Of a DNA stretch of 64,000 bases, positions 32,362 through 39,883 are shown piece after piece. The notes under the pieces are model-generated. The model did no database searches. It was not told the DNA's origin and was given only the letters and a program-made list of their open reading frames with translations. This DNA comes from Chloroflexota bacterium (GTDB lineage Bacteria > Chloroflexota > Limnocylindria > Limnocylindrales > CSP1-4). Location: positions 24,721 to 88,720 of the forward strand of contig CAKKPP010000001.1 of the NCBI GenBank assembly GCA_919901745.1, read 5' to 3'. Position 1 is the first letter of the stretch; each line of letters starts with the position of its first letter. The translations under genes and the position numbers were made by a program.

Positions 32362-33342
32362 ATGCGCTTCGCGATCATGATCGAGGCCCAGATGGGCCTG
32401 AGCTATCTCGACCAGCTCGCCGTCGCACGGCGCGCCGAAGCGGCCGGCTTCGAGGCGTTCTTCCGTTCCGACCACTACGCCAGCTTCCCCGGCGGTTCCG
32501 GGAAGCCCACGACCGACGCCTGGGGCGTTCTTGCCGGAATTGCCCGCGAAACGACGACGATCCGGCTCGGTGCGCTCGTGTCGCCGGTCACCTACCGTCA
32601 CCCCGGTCAGCTGGTGAAGCTCATGACCACGGTCGATGAGATGAGCGGCGGGCGGCTGGAGGCGGGGTTCGGTGCCGGCTGGAACGAGGAGGAGCACCGC
32701 TCGAACGGACTGGCGTTCCCACCGATCGACGTCCGCGCCGCGATGCTCGAGGAGCAGCTGGCCGTTGCGCACGGCCTCTGGACGGAGCCGGACGGCTGGT
32801 CGTTCGACGGGCAGTACGTGACCATTGTCGGGGCGCAGTTCGATCCGAAGCCCGTCGATGTCGCGGGGCGACCGCGAACGGCGTCGGGTGCCGTTCGTCC
32901 CCGGATCATCGTGGGCGGCGAGGGCGCGCCGCGGTCGATGCGCATGGCCGTCCGGTGGGCCGACGAGTTCAACCTCAGCTCCACCGGGCCGGAACTCGCG
33001 ATCGAGAAGCAGGCGAAGCTGACGGCCGCGTGCCTCGCGGCCGATCGGGATCCGGCGTCGCTGACCCGCTCGGCGATGATCGGGACGCTGATGGGCGCGG
33101 ATCAGGCCCAGGTAGCGGATCGCGCGGCGAAGCTCCTGGGCGCTCTGGGGGTGACCGACGCGTCGTCGGACTGGCTGGAGGCGCGCCGCGCTCGCTGGAT
33201 CATCGGGACACCGGACGAGGCGCGGGCGATGATCGGGCGCTTCGCCGCCGCCGGGATCGAACGGATCATGCTCCAGGACTTCCTGCCCTGGGACCTCGAG
33301 ATGATCGACCTGCTGGGCGCGGAGCTGATCGGCCGCGTCTGA
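32362..33342 (+). CDS. LLM-class (luciferase-like) F420-dependent oxidoreductase
   Basis: This 326-aa TIM-barrel protein of the bacterial luciferase family shows FFRSDHYAS near residue 34, a VSPVTYRHPGQLVK segment, GAGWNEEEHRSNGL near residue 106, and RPRIIVGGEGAPRSMRMA. Proteins with these features usually use F420, less often FMN. The substrate is unknown. The ATG follows CGGGAGGGATCG. It diverges from marR and could share its regulatory region. Confidence 0.85.
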   Translation: MRFAIMIEAQMGLSYLDQLAVARRAEAAGFEAFFRSDHYASFPGGSGKPTTDAWGVLAGIARETTTIRLGALVSPVTYRHPGQLVKLMTTVDEMSGGRLEAGFGAGWNEEEHRSNGLAFPPIDVRAAMLEEQLAVAHGLWTEPDGWSFDGQYVTIVGAQFDPKPVDVAGRPRTASGAVRPRIIVGGEGAPRSMRMAVRWADEFNLSSTGPELAIEKQAKLTAACLAADRDPASLTRSAMIGTLMGADQAQVADRAAKLLGALGVTDASSDWLEARRARWIIGTPDEARAMIGRFAAAGIERIMLQDFLPWDLEMIDLLGAELIGRV

Positions 33343-33380
33343 CCCCAGGCATTCCGGCGTCGATCCCACGATCACCCTGG

Positions 33381-33423
33381 CCCCGCGCGCCCTCGCCCCG
33401 CGCGCCCTCGCCCCGCGCGCCCC
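33381..33423. repeat. 15-bp tandem repeat, about 2.9 copies
   Basis: The unit CCCCGCGCGCCCTCG occurs twice in full and once as a partial copy, at 33381-33395, 33396-33410 and 33411-33423. It lies in the 384-base gap between the LLM gene and the toxin-antitoxin pair. Confidence 0.8.
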
Positions 33424-33532
33424 AGCTCCGCCTCCGCGCGCGTACTCCCTCCGCCTCCGCGGGCGTACTCCCTCCGCCTCCGCGGGCGCCCCAGCTCCGC
33501 CTCCGCGGGCGTACTCGCTCCGCTGGTGTTAT
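33418..33532. repeat. 23-bp imperfect tandem repeat, five units
   Basis: Units at 33418, 33441, 33464, 33487 and 33510 share a core CTCCGCCTCCGCG. Their left ends alternate between CGCCCCAG and CGTACTCC types. The last unit is degenerate. The array abuts the 15-bp repeat. From 33533 to the promoter at 33692 I see nothing else recognisable. Confidence 0.75.
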
Positions 33533-33691
33533 GACGAAGATCGCTCGACAGGGCGGGAGTTTGCTGCTGCGGTACCAGTCATGCTGGTGCCTCGACACGC
33601 ATCGAGCCTGAAAGGTGCATTAGCACGCCGTGGCCTTGTACCGCGGGTACCCATGCCTTGCGTCAGGTCGGTCGTTGGCAGGCCGACCCAC

Positions 33692-33719
33692 TTGACCAGA
33701 GCCGCAGTGCAGCTATGCT
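33692..33719 (+). promoter_or_regulatory. Promoter of the AbrB-toxin operon
   Basis: TTGACC (33692-33697), a 16-base spacer and TATGCT (33714-33719), then exactly 7 bases to ATG 33727. It is the best complete promoter of a leaderless gene in the window. Confidence 0.65.
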
Positions 33720-33726
33720 GTATTGC

Positions 33727-34023
33727 ATGAAGACGCACTACGTCACGGTCCAGTCGCGTGGGACCGTGGCCCTGCCTGCCGAGCTTCGTCGGCGTCTCCA
33801 CCTCGATGAACCGGGAGCGCAGATCCAGATCGTCGAGGGCGACGATGGCCGAGTCGAGCTTCGACCCGTCCTGCCCGTGCCGGCCGACCAGCGCTGGTTC
33901 TGGACGGAGCGATGGCAGGCGATGGAGCATGAGGTCGATGACCACGTCGCCGCTGGACGGGTGACCGTGGTCGATGGTCCGGACGCATTGTTCGATCACC
34001 TCGACGCGCACCTGAACGACTGA
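33727..34023 (+). CDS. AbrB/SpoVT-fold antitoxin
   Basis: This 98-aa protein begins with a swapped-hairpin AbrB domain (VTVQSRGTVALPAELRRRLHLDEPGAQIQI, about residues 5-35), the DNA-binding fold of MazE/VapB-type antitoxins. An acidic C-terminal tail probably binds the toxin. It is followed 6 bases later by a RelE/ParE-like gene. The start is set by TATGCT-N7-ATG. It probably represses its own promoter. Confidence 0.82.
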   Translation: MKTHYVTVQSRGTVALPAELRRRLHLDEPGAQIQIVEGDDGRVELRPVLPVPADQRWFWTERWQAMEHEVDDHVAAGRVTVVDGPDALFDHLDAHLND

Positions 34024-34029
34024 AGTGGT

Positions 34030-34341
34030 GTGAAGTTCGAGACCACCCCTGCCTTCGACGGCGACTGGGGTCGTCTCACGGAGGCAGAGCGGGCCCTGTT
34101 TCGGGCCGTCGTCCGCGGGGAATTCCATCCGGCATGCGAGCGACACCGGACCCAGCCCACGGCGCCGTGGCCGAAGAAGCTGCGAGTCAAGGATGTTGAG
34201 GGCGCTCGTGGGATCTGGGAAATGACCTGGAGTTTCTCGGGCCCGGACGGGCGCGCGACCTTCGAGTGGATCGTGATCGAGAATGAGCCCGCGATCCGAT
34301 GGCGTCGTATCGGGGGTCACTCGATCTTCGGCGACCCGTAG
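34030..34341 (+). CDS. RelE/ParE-superfamily toxin-like protein
   Basis: This 103-aa protein has the short alpha-beta layout of RelE/ParE toxins: FDGDWGRLTEAERALFRAV, KKLRVKDVEGARGIWEMTW and a final WRRIGGHSIF. Its position right after an AbrB antitoxin supports a type II toxin role. Whether it cuts ribosome-bound mRNA or poisons gyrase cannot be told. GTG 34030 gives the best start. Confidence 0.78.
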   Translation: MKFETTPAFDGDWGRLTEAERALFRAVVRGEFHPACERHRTQPTAPWPKKLRVKDVEGARGIWEMTWSFSGPDGRATFEWIVIENEPAIRWRRIGGHSIFGDP

Positions 34342-34387
34342 TCGCTCACATCACCGCGCGACGCGGATGCCGAACGCGGCGGCCCGA

Positions 34388-34405
34388 GGCGCGCCGTAGC
34401 GCGCC
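34388..34405. terminator. Hairpin between convergent genes
   Basis: GGCGCGC-CGTA-GCGCGCC forms a perfect 7-bp stem with a 4-base loop, in the 109-base gap between the toxin gene and the SIS gene. No T tract is present. Confidence 0.45.
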
Positions 34406-34450
34406 GCCCAGAACGATCGATGGGACTGGGATACTCGCGACGCGGGCGGG

Positions 34451-35662
34451 CTACTCCGCGGCAGCGGCGGCGTCGCGGTAGCGCGGGTCGTCTCGACGGA
34501 TCGGGTCGGGGTTGGTGCCGCGGGCGCGGGCGATCCGCTCGGTCAGGAGCTGGAGCGGCGTCGCACTGCCGAGAAGGGCCGCGACCGCGGCGGGCAGACC
34601 CGGCTCCTCGCCGACGACCAGCCGGCCCGCCGGCGTGAGCATCGGGTCCAGGTCGGCGGACGCACCTTCCGCGAGGATCGCTGCCGAACGGATCCCGATG
34701 ATCCTGGCCGCGGCCAGGGCCTCGCGGGCGCGGGCGACGCGTTCGGGGCGGGCGCTGCGATCCGTGAGGATGAGCACGAGGCCGGTCGACGCGTCCGTCG
34801 AAGGCAGGTGCCCATGGAGGAACGTCTCCAGGTCGCGCATCGCGGACGGGAGCCACGACGCCTCTTCGACCTTGAGGACGAGCTCCCGCGCGGCCGGTCG
34901 GTCGGCGCCGGAGCCCACGACGAGCAGCGTTCGCGCATCGGCGAGATGAGCGGCAATCGCCTCGGCCCCGGCCTCGTCGGTCGTTCCGGCTGCGAGTAGC
35001 CGAGCGGCCGCAGCGGCATCCGGGGCGGCACCGCGGATGTGGCCCGCGACCGCCGTCGCGGCGAGCAGCGGCGAGAGGTAGCCGATCGTGTGGCACCACG
35101 AGTGGTCGAGCTCCTCGGTCGTCACGACGAGGCCCGCGTCTGCGATGGCCGCTCCCGGCGAGCGATCGGTGACCGTCAGGATGGCCACTCGCGCGCCGGC
35201 GGCGCGAGCGGTTTCGAGCGCCCGGTTCGTGGCGCCGGTGGATCCTTCGTGCGAGATCCCGATGACGAGTCCGCCCGGAGTCGGCTCGAGACTGGCCTCG
35301 AAGGCCTGGACGGCGATCGGTGCTCCACCCTGGCCGGGGCGATTTGGGAGGCCCAGCTCGGCCATCGACTCACGCAGGATCTCGGCCGCGCCCAGCGCTC
35401 CGTGCTCGCTCGTGCCGCAGCCCACGAGGACCACCGGCCGGCCGGCCGCCGCGGTCTCACGGATCGTGGCCGCCAGGCGCGCCGCAGGGCTCCCGGGATC
35501 CGCATGTCGCCCCAGGATTCGTCGCGCCAGCCGGGCTTCGGCCGCGATCATCTCGGTCATGTGATAGGGGGCGTCGTCGCGCGGCGAGGGCATCGAGGTC
35601 CAGGTCCAGGGATCGGGCGGGCCGGCGAGCGGCGCCTCGGGATCGAACGGCGGAGTGCTCAT
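34451..35662 (-). CDS. SIS-domain sugar isomerase/deaminase-like protein
   Basis: This 403-aa protein has two SIS domains. The first shows VVLVGCGTSEHGALGAAEIL near residue 75 and VIGISHEGSTGATNRALE near residue 130; the second shows LLVVGSGADRPAARELVLKVEEAS. The layout resembles the isomerase half of GlmS or AgaS/FrlB-type deaminases, without a glutaminase domain. The sugar phosphate substrate is unknown. ATG 35662 is chosen because TAGACT ends 7 bases upstream, removing a 12-residue leader. Confidence 0.82.
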   Translation of the reverse strand: MSTPPFDPEAPLAGPPDPWTWTSMPSPRDDAPYHMTEMIAAEARLARRILGRHADPGSPAARLAATIRETAAAGRPVVLVGCGTSEHGALGAAEILRESMAELGLPNRPGQGGAPIAVQAFEASLEPTPGGLVIGISHEGSTGATNRALETARAAGARVAILTVTDRSPGAAIADAGLVVTTEELDHSWCHTIGYLSPLLAATAVAGHIRGAAPDAAAAARLLAAGTTDEAGAEAIAAHLADARTLLVVGSGADRPAARELVLKVEEASWLPSAMRDLETFLHGHLPSTDASTGLVLILTDRSARPERVARAREALAAARIIGIRSAAILAEGASADLDPMLTPAGRLVVGEEPGLPAAVAALLGSATPLQLLTERIARARGTNPDPIRRDDPRYRDAAAAAE

Positions 35663-35669
35663 CGATCGG

Positions 35670-35675
35670 AGTCTA
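35670..35675 (-). promoter_or_regulatory. -10 hexamer TAGACT of a leaderless promoter
   Basis: On the minus strand TAGACT ends 7 bases before ATG 35662, the SIS gene start. Confidence 0.5.
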
Positions 35676-35737
35676 GAACGGACCGGAGGCGGACTCATCG
35701 ACGGGCCCGCACGTCGGAACGGAGCGTGAGACGCCTG

Positions 35738-36106
35738 TCACTTGGCCCGAGGATCCGGAGGGCCTTCGCCCACGTTGGTATCGTTCCCATCGTCATCTGG
35801 CTCGATCAGGGCCGCCGATCCCGAACCCGAATGATTCGGAGGACGCCTCCGAACGCCCGATGTAGCCAGGCCTCCGTCGCCTTCGTCGTCCCAGAGCCGT
35901 TCCTCGAACGAGAAGGAAACGTTCGAGTCGTCGTCCCCAAGGAGCTGCTCCGGTGATCGGGACGGGATCGACCGACTCGATCGGAATCGTTCGACGGCGC
36001 CCGCGAATACCGCCACGATCGCTGCGAAGACGGAGTCGGGCTCGCGCCTGGGTTTGCTTCGGTACGTGCGGGGGCGTTTCGGACGCCTCGCCTGCTCACC
36101 TGCCAC
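35738..36106 (-). CDS. Hypothetical protein, weakly supported
   Basis: This 122-aa frame starts at GTG 36106, 11 bases after GAGGGAGGG. A TTGACA (36161-36166) and GACGGT (36138-36143) with a 17-base spacer lie upstream. The protein has a basic N-terminus, one moderately hydrophobic stretch (FAAIVAVFAGAV) and an acidic C-terminal half. Third-position GC is lower than in its neighbours, and no family is recognised. It may be a real short gene or chance. Confidence 0.4.
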   Translation of the reverse strand: MAGEQARRPKRPRTYRSKPRREPDSVFAAIVAVFAGAVERFRSSRSIPSRSPEQLLGDDDSNVSFSFEERLWDDEGDGGLATSGVRRRPPNHSGSGSAALIEPDDDGNDTNVGEGPPDPRAK

Positions 36107-36162
36107 TTCGCGCTTGGCCCTCCCTCGTCGCGATAGAACCGTCCGCCAGTCGCGGCCGCCTG

Positions 36163-36636
36163 TCAAGCACCGGTTGAGCCGTCAGCCCCCGGTGGATCCG
36201 GAGCCGGCCCGAGCCGACCGATCGGTCGCCCGGGTGGCCCGTAGCGGAACCACGCGCGTCCGACGAGGCCCCCGATCGAGACCGGACCGTAGCGCCTTGA
36301 GTCGATCGGTGATCCGAACCCGGCAGCGGCCGCCAGCTCCTCGGTCGCGTCCGAGAGCAGCCACGCCTCATCGGCGGCGAGATGCAGGAAGCCCTCCGCG
36401 AAAGGCACGGTGTCCTCGGGTCCGCCGACCACCCGCTTGATCGCGAGGCCATCGCTCTCGGGCTCCCGAAAAAGGACGACCGCGCCGCGCCGCGGCCAGT
36501 GGCGAACCGTCGGGTCGACGAGCAGCCAGTCGCCGGGCGCGATCGTCGGCAGCATCGATGCCTCGTCGACGACGATCCGCCAGGGACCGCGAAGTCGGTC
36601 CCGAAGCGGTGTTGCGCGCGCGACCCCGCGCGGCAC
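36163..36636 (-). CDS. sodX: S24/S26-family peptidase, probable NiSOD maturation protease
   Basis: This 157-aa protein has a signal-peptidase-like serine-lysine dyad: Ser27 in EASMLPT with GDWLLV after it, and Lys67 in LAIKRVVG. It has no membrane helix, unlike signal peptidase I. It lies 43 bases downstream of the nickel superoxide dismutase gene. In Streptomyces and other bacteria a soluble S26-type peptidase, SodX, next to sodN removes the N-terminal propeptide so that the new His1 can bind nickel. Motif plus position make SodX the best reading. GTG 36636 is the likely start. Confidence 0.82.
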   Translation of the reverse strand: MPRGVARATPLRDRLRGPWRIVVDEASMLPTIAPGDWLLVDPTVRHWPRRGAVVLFREPESDGLAIKRVVGGPEDTVPFAEGFLHLAADEAWLLSDATEELAAAAGFGSPIDSRRYGPVSIGGLVGRAWFRYGPPGRPIGRLGPAPDPPGADGSTGA

Positions 36637-36679
36637 GCTGGCTATCGAGTGCCGGTGCGCGCGGCTTCGGCCGCTTCGG

Positions 36680-37108
36680 CTACTTCTTCGTCGCCCAGAA
36701 CGCCTCGCCGAACGACTTGACCGCCTCCTCGAGCTGCGCGGCCGCCTCGGCATCCACCGATTGCTTGTTCTTGCCGGCGAGCTTGAGGATCTGCCAGACC
36801 GTCGTGTGCAGGTCGGGGAAGGCTTCGAGATGCTCGGGCTTGAAGTAGTCGGACCAGATGACCTGGACCTCACGCTTCACGAGCTCGGCGTGCTCCTCCT
36901 TGACTGCAACGTAGCGGACGAACTTGTTGCGATCGGCCAGGCTCGGCGCCGCGTCGTCGATCACCGGGAGCTGGCCGATGAGCTCCACCATGCGGGCAAC
37001 GGTTCGGGCGGCGATCTCGGCACCGTGCGGATCGTAGATGCCGCACGGGATGTCGCAGTGGGCGCGGGCGACGGTCGTGGGCGCGAGCCAACGGGTCAGG
37101 GCGGACAT
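36680..37108 (-). CDS. sodN: Nickel superoxide dismutase
   Basis: This 142-aa protein is a precursor of NiSOD, which converts superoxide to peroxide and oxygen. It has a 16-residue propeptide followed by the nickel hook HCDIPCGIYDP (His17, Cys18, Cys22), then a four-helix-bundle domain ending KKL-rich. Cleavage after Ala16 would expose His17. ATG 37108 follows GAGGAGG; ATG 37126 is possible. The maturation peptidase follows in the same operon. Confidence 0.95.
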   Translation of the reverse strand: MSALTRWLAPTTVARAHCDIPCGIYDPHGAEIAARTVARMVELIGQLPVIDDAAPSLADRNKFVRYVAVKEEHAELVKREVQVIWSDYFKPEHLEAFPDLHTTVWQILKLAGKNKQSVDAEAAAQLEEAVKSFGEAFWATKK

Positions 37109-37140
37109 GGGGCCTCCTCGGGGCATGGATCTGGGTCTCT

Positions 37141-37156
37141 CGAACGGGGACGTTCG
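37141..37156. promoter_or_regulatory. Inverted repeat in the sodN leader, possible operator
   Basis: CGAACG-GGGA-CGTTCG is a perfect 6-bp dyad lying just downstream of the predicted transcription start of sodN. It does not match the known Nur or Fur boxes. It may be an operator or a leader hairpin. Confidence 0.4.
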
Positions 37157-37165
37157 GGCACCATG

Positions 37166-37194
37166 AGTGTCCGAGCCAGCGAAGAGGCTGTCAA
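37166..37194 (-). promoter_or_regulatory. sodN promoter
   Basis: On the minus strand TTGACA (37189-37194), a 17-base spacer and GACACT (37166-37171). The GACnnT form of the -10 recurs in other promoters here. Confidence 0.6.
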
Positions 37195-37212
37195 ACGGGT
37201 GGCGCCAGCCGA

Positions 37213-37572
37213 TTACATCCCCATCGGGGTCATGAGCTGGAAGTAGTTGTCGTCGGGGTCGGCGAAGGTCGCGATCAATGCGTCGGGCCGGCCCTCGAAG
37301 CCATACGGCGCGGCGATGACGATCGCGCCGGCGGCCTTGAACCGCTCGAAGTCGGCCGCCACGTCGCCGCTCTCCATGTTCCAGATGATCCGACCCGGAT
37401 GCGTGTTCTTGCCGGTGACCTCGGAATGCGGCCCCACGGTCACGTATGCCGAGCCGAGCTTCCAACCGGTGTAACCGCCGTCCGAGAAACCCGGCTCGCC
37501 GAGGACCCGTGCGTAGTACTCGACCAGACGCCCCGGGTCGTCCGACCCGATGAGGATGCCGTTGAAGTCCAT
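37213..37572 (-). CDS. VOC-superfamily (glyoxalase/bleomycin-resistance-like) protein
   Basis: This 119-aa protein has the paired beta-alpha-beta-beta-beta layout of the vicinal oxygen chelate fold, starting FNGILIGSDDPGRLVEYYARVLG and ending TFADPDDNYFQLMTPMG. Metal ligands are not all evident, so it could be an enzyme or a binding protein. ATG 37572 follows GGGAGGACGTG. It lies upstream of sodN on the same strand, but sodN has its own promoter. Confidence 0.8.
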   Translation of the reverse strand: MDFNGILIGSDDPGRLVEYYARVLGEPGFSDGGYTGWKLGSAYVTVGPHSEVTGKNTHPGRIIWNMESGDVAADFERFKAAGAIVIAAPYGFEGRPDALIATFADPDDNYFQLMTPMGM

Positions 37573-37625
37573 CACGTCCTCCCTGTGCGGTATCGCAGAT
37601 GCCGTATCGCCGGACGGAGCCGCGG

Positions 37626-39749
37626 TCAGAGTCGTCCTAGGAACCCACGGACGGCGCCGAGGACGGCGTCGCTGACCACCGCCGTGCCGCCCACGATCAC
37701 GGCATGTCGCGGCAGGAGGTAGGTGAGCACCGACGCAGCCGGCGCCGGCAGTGTACCGCCGGCCGTCAGCACGATGGGCCCGCCGCGCGCTCCGGCGGCC
37801 GACGCCCCCGCGAGGGCATCCGGGAAGTTTGCCCCGGTCGCCACGTAGACGACCGGAACACCCGCCGCAAACGTCGCGGCGACCGCGGCCGACGTGGCGT
37901 AGCGATCGGCCCCGGCAAGGCGCTCGATCACCGCCGACGGCAGGATGGCGCTCACCTGGGCCGCGACGCCCGGTGACACCGCACCGTCCCCGCCGACGAT
38001 GACGACGCGGGAGGGGGCGAGGCGCGAAAGCTCGGTTGCGGTGGCCGCCGACAGGGCCACTGGATCGGTCAGAAGGACCGGTCCGCCGTCACGGTCCGCG
38101 GCGGGCGCCGCGGACACGGCGTCGGGGAACGTTCGGCCGCTCACGAGGTAGGCGACGGGGGCCCCACTCGGATACGCAGCCTGCGACGCGGCGGCGGCCG
38201 TCTCGTAACGATTGGCACCGGCGATCCGGATGGCCCCTTCCGCAGCACTCGCACCGAGCACGCCGAACACGGCATCGGACACAACCGCGGCGCCGCCGAG
38301 GACGACGATCCGCCGCGGCTGCAGGCGAGCAAGCTCGGCGGCGGTCGCCGCAGGCACCACCAGCGGGTGCACCAGCAGGACCGGGGCGCCCACGCGTCCG
38401 GCGAGCGCGGCGGCGGCCAGCGCGTCCGGGTAGTTCAGCCCGGTCGCGACGTAGACCGTATCCACGCCCGGGGCCATCGCGTTGGCGCTGACGGCCGCAG
38501 CCGTCGCGAAGCGGTCGGCGCCGGCGACACGGATCGCGCCGAACGAGCCGGCGATTGCTTCCCAGTACCCGGGCTGTCCCCGGTCGTAGCCCAGGGCCCA
38601 CAGCCCGACGCCGGCGAGGCCTCGTCCGGCCGCGAAGGCGTACTTGGCCCGCAGGCTCGTCGGATCGTCGTAATAGGTCTGGCTCCACGCCCCGGTCGCC
38701 GAATCCTGGAACGCGAACCAGGGGACCTGTTCGATCGTGTCGTAGCCCATGATCGCGCCGGCCGGGATGCTCGAGAGCCCCGTCTTGGGGAACCACGCCG
38801 GCCCTGGGCCGGTCGTCGCGGCATGGAGGTCACTCGAGACGGTCGGCCACGTGCGGCCGTAGAGGCCCAGGCCGAGCTGGATGCGATTCGCCGGCACGCC
38901 GTTCGCCGCATAGAGGTCGAGGGTCGTCGTCAGGCTTTTGCCGCCGTCGGTGCGGGCGAGCGGTGCGACGCCACCCGCAGGGTTGGTCCCGGCCGTTCGG
39001 TAGTTGTAGCCCATGATGAAGACCCGGTCGGCCCCGTTGGCGACGGCCACCGCCGCCATGCCCGCGCCCGACAGCGACCCGTTCGTGGCGACCGACACGC
39101 GAGCCGCCGGATTCGTGACCTGGAGCGCCGCGCGGAGCTGGCCGACGAACGCGCCGTACGCCGCGAAGTCCTCGTTGTTGAGGAGCTCGACATCGACGTT
39201 GATGCCGTCCAGGCCGCGGGCGGCGATCAAGTCGGCGAACTGGGCGATCGCCGTGGCCTGGGCGGCAGGGTCCTTGAAGAAGGCCGAGTTCTTGGCCAGA
39301 CCGAACGAGGTGAAGGTCATGTCCACGCGGACACCCGCGGCGTGGGCGTTGTCGATGATCGTCGTCGCCGTGCTGCCGGTCACGGTCGGGTAGCCGGTCC
39401 CGCCGGGGTCGAGCGCGCCGCTGGACGTCACGCCGATCGAGAACAGGGCGATGTCCGTCAGCAGGTCGTAGCGCAGGTAGTCGTTGACGGTGCTGTTGAG
39501 TTCCCAGTACGGCAGGTAGCCGTACACCTCGTGCGACAGACGGGACGCCATCTGCCCTGGGGTGAGCGGCGCTGCGGGCGTCCCGGCGGGCTGGAATCCC
39601 CGGGTCGATTCGGCGGGGCCGACGACCGCAGCATCGGCGATCGGGCGTGCCCAGTCGGCAGCTGGAAGCCATCCGGCAACGGCCGCCAGGAGTCCGAGTG
39701 CGACGGCGACCATGGACGATCGCACGGGTCGGCGGGCGGGGGAGCGCAT
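37626..39749 (-). CDS. GH18 chitinase-like protein with three CWB2 cell-wall-binding repeats
   Basis: This 707-aa secreted protein has a signal peptide (hydrophobic core around residues 12-30), a GH18 domain (about 65-395) and three C-terminal cell-wall-binding type 2 repeats of about 95 residues. Each repeat starts IRVAGADRFATAAAVS or a close variant. The GH18 catalytic DGINVDVE is present near residue 180, so it may cut chitin or peptidoglycan-like glycans. Typical spore-lysin (YdhD) relatives share MGYNYRTAG. ATG 39749 follows CTGGAGGA. It diverges from the LysM gene, another cell-wall protein. Confidence 0.9.
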   Translation of the reverse strand: MRSPARRPVRSSMVAVALGLLAAVAGWLPAADWARPIADAAVVGPAESTRGFQPAGTPAAPLTPGQMASRLSHEVYGYLPYWELNSTVNDYLRYDLLTDIALFSIGVTSSGALDPGGTGYPTVTGSTATTIIDNAHAAGVRVDMTFTSFGLAKNSAFFKDPAAQATAIAQFADLIAARGLDGINVDVELLNNEDFAAYGAFVGQLRAALQVTNPAARVSVATNGSLSGAGMAAVAVANGADRVFIMGYNYRTAGTNPAGGVAPLARTDGGKSLTTTLDLYAANGVPANRIQLGLGLYGRTWPTVSSDLHAATTGPGPAWFPKTGLSSIPAGAIMGYDTIEQVPWFAFQDSATGAWSQTYYDDPTSLRAKYAFAAGRGLAGVGLWALGYDRGQPGYWEAIAGSFGAIRVAGADRFATAAAVSANAMAPGVDTVYVATGLNYPDALAAAALAGRVGAPVLLVHPLVVPAATAAELARLQPRRIVVLGGAAVVSDAVFGVLGASAAEGAIRIAGANRYETAAAASQAAYPSGAPVAYLVSGRTFPDAVSAAPAADRDGGPVLLTDPVALSAATATELSRLAPSRVVIVGGDGAVSPGVAAQVSAILPSAVIERLAGADRYATSAAVAATFAAGVPVVYVATGANFPDALAGASAAGARGGPIVLTAGGTLPAPAASVLTYLLPRHAVIVGGTAVVSDAVLGAVRGFLGRL

Positions 39750-39870
39750 GAAGTCCTCCAGAGACGCGGACCTCATCATGCCACGACCGAACATCTCCGG
39801 AGTTCACCCGACAGTACCGAAGCACAGGGGCTCGATGGTCCGCGGGGGCTCGACGGACCGCCGGGACGCG

Positions 39871-39876
39871 TATGAT
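39871..39876 (+). promoter_or_regulatory. -10 hexamer TATGAT of a leaderless promoter
   Basis: TATGAT ends 7 bases before ATG 39884, favouring that ATG over the one at 39872, which lies inside the hexamer. Confidence 0.55.
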
Positions 39877-39883
39877 CGGCCCG

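Noticed and set aside
33381..33532. CRISPR array
   Set aside because: Units are contiguous with no unique spacers, are imperfect, and no cas gene is present.
34030..34341. New defence system built on the toxin-antitoxin pairs
   Set aside because: Both pairs (33.7-34.3 kb and 50.3-51.0 kb) have ordinary type II layouts, and no restriction, nuclease or NTPase genes accompany them.
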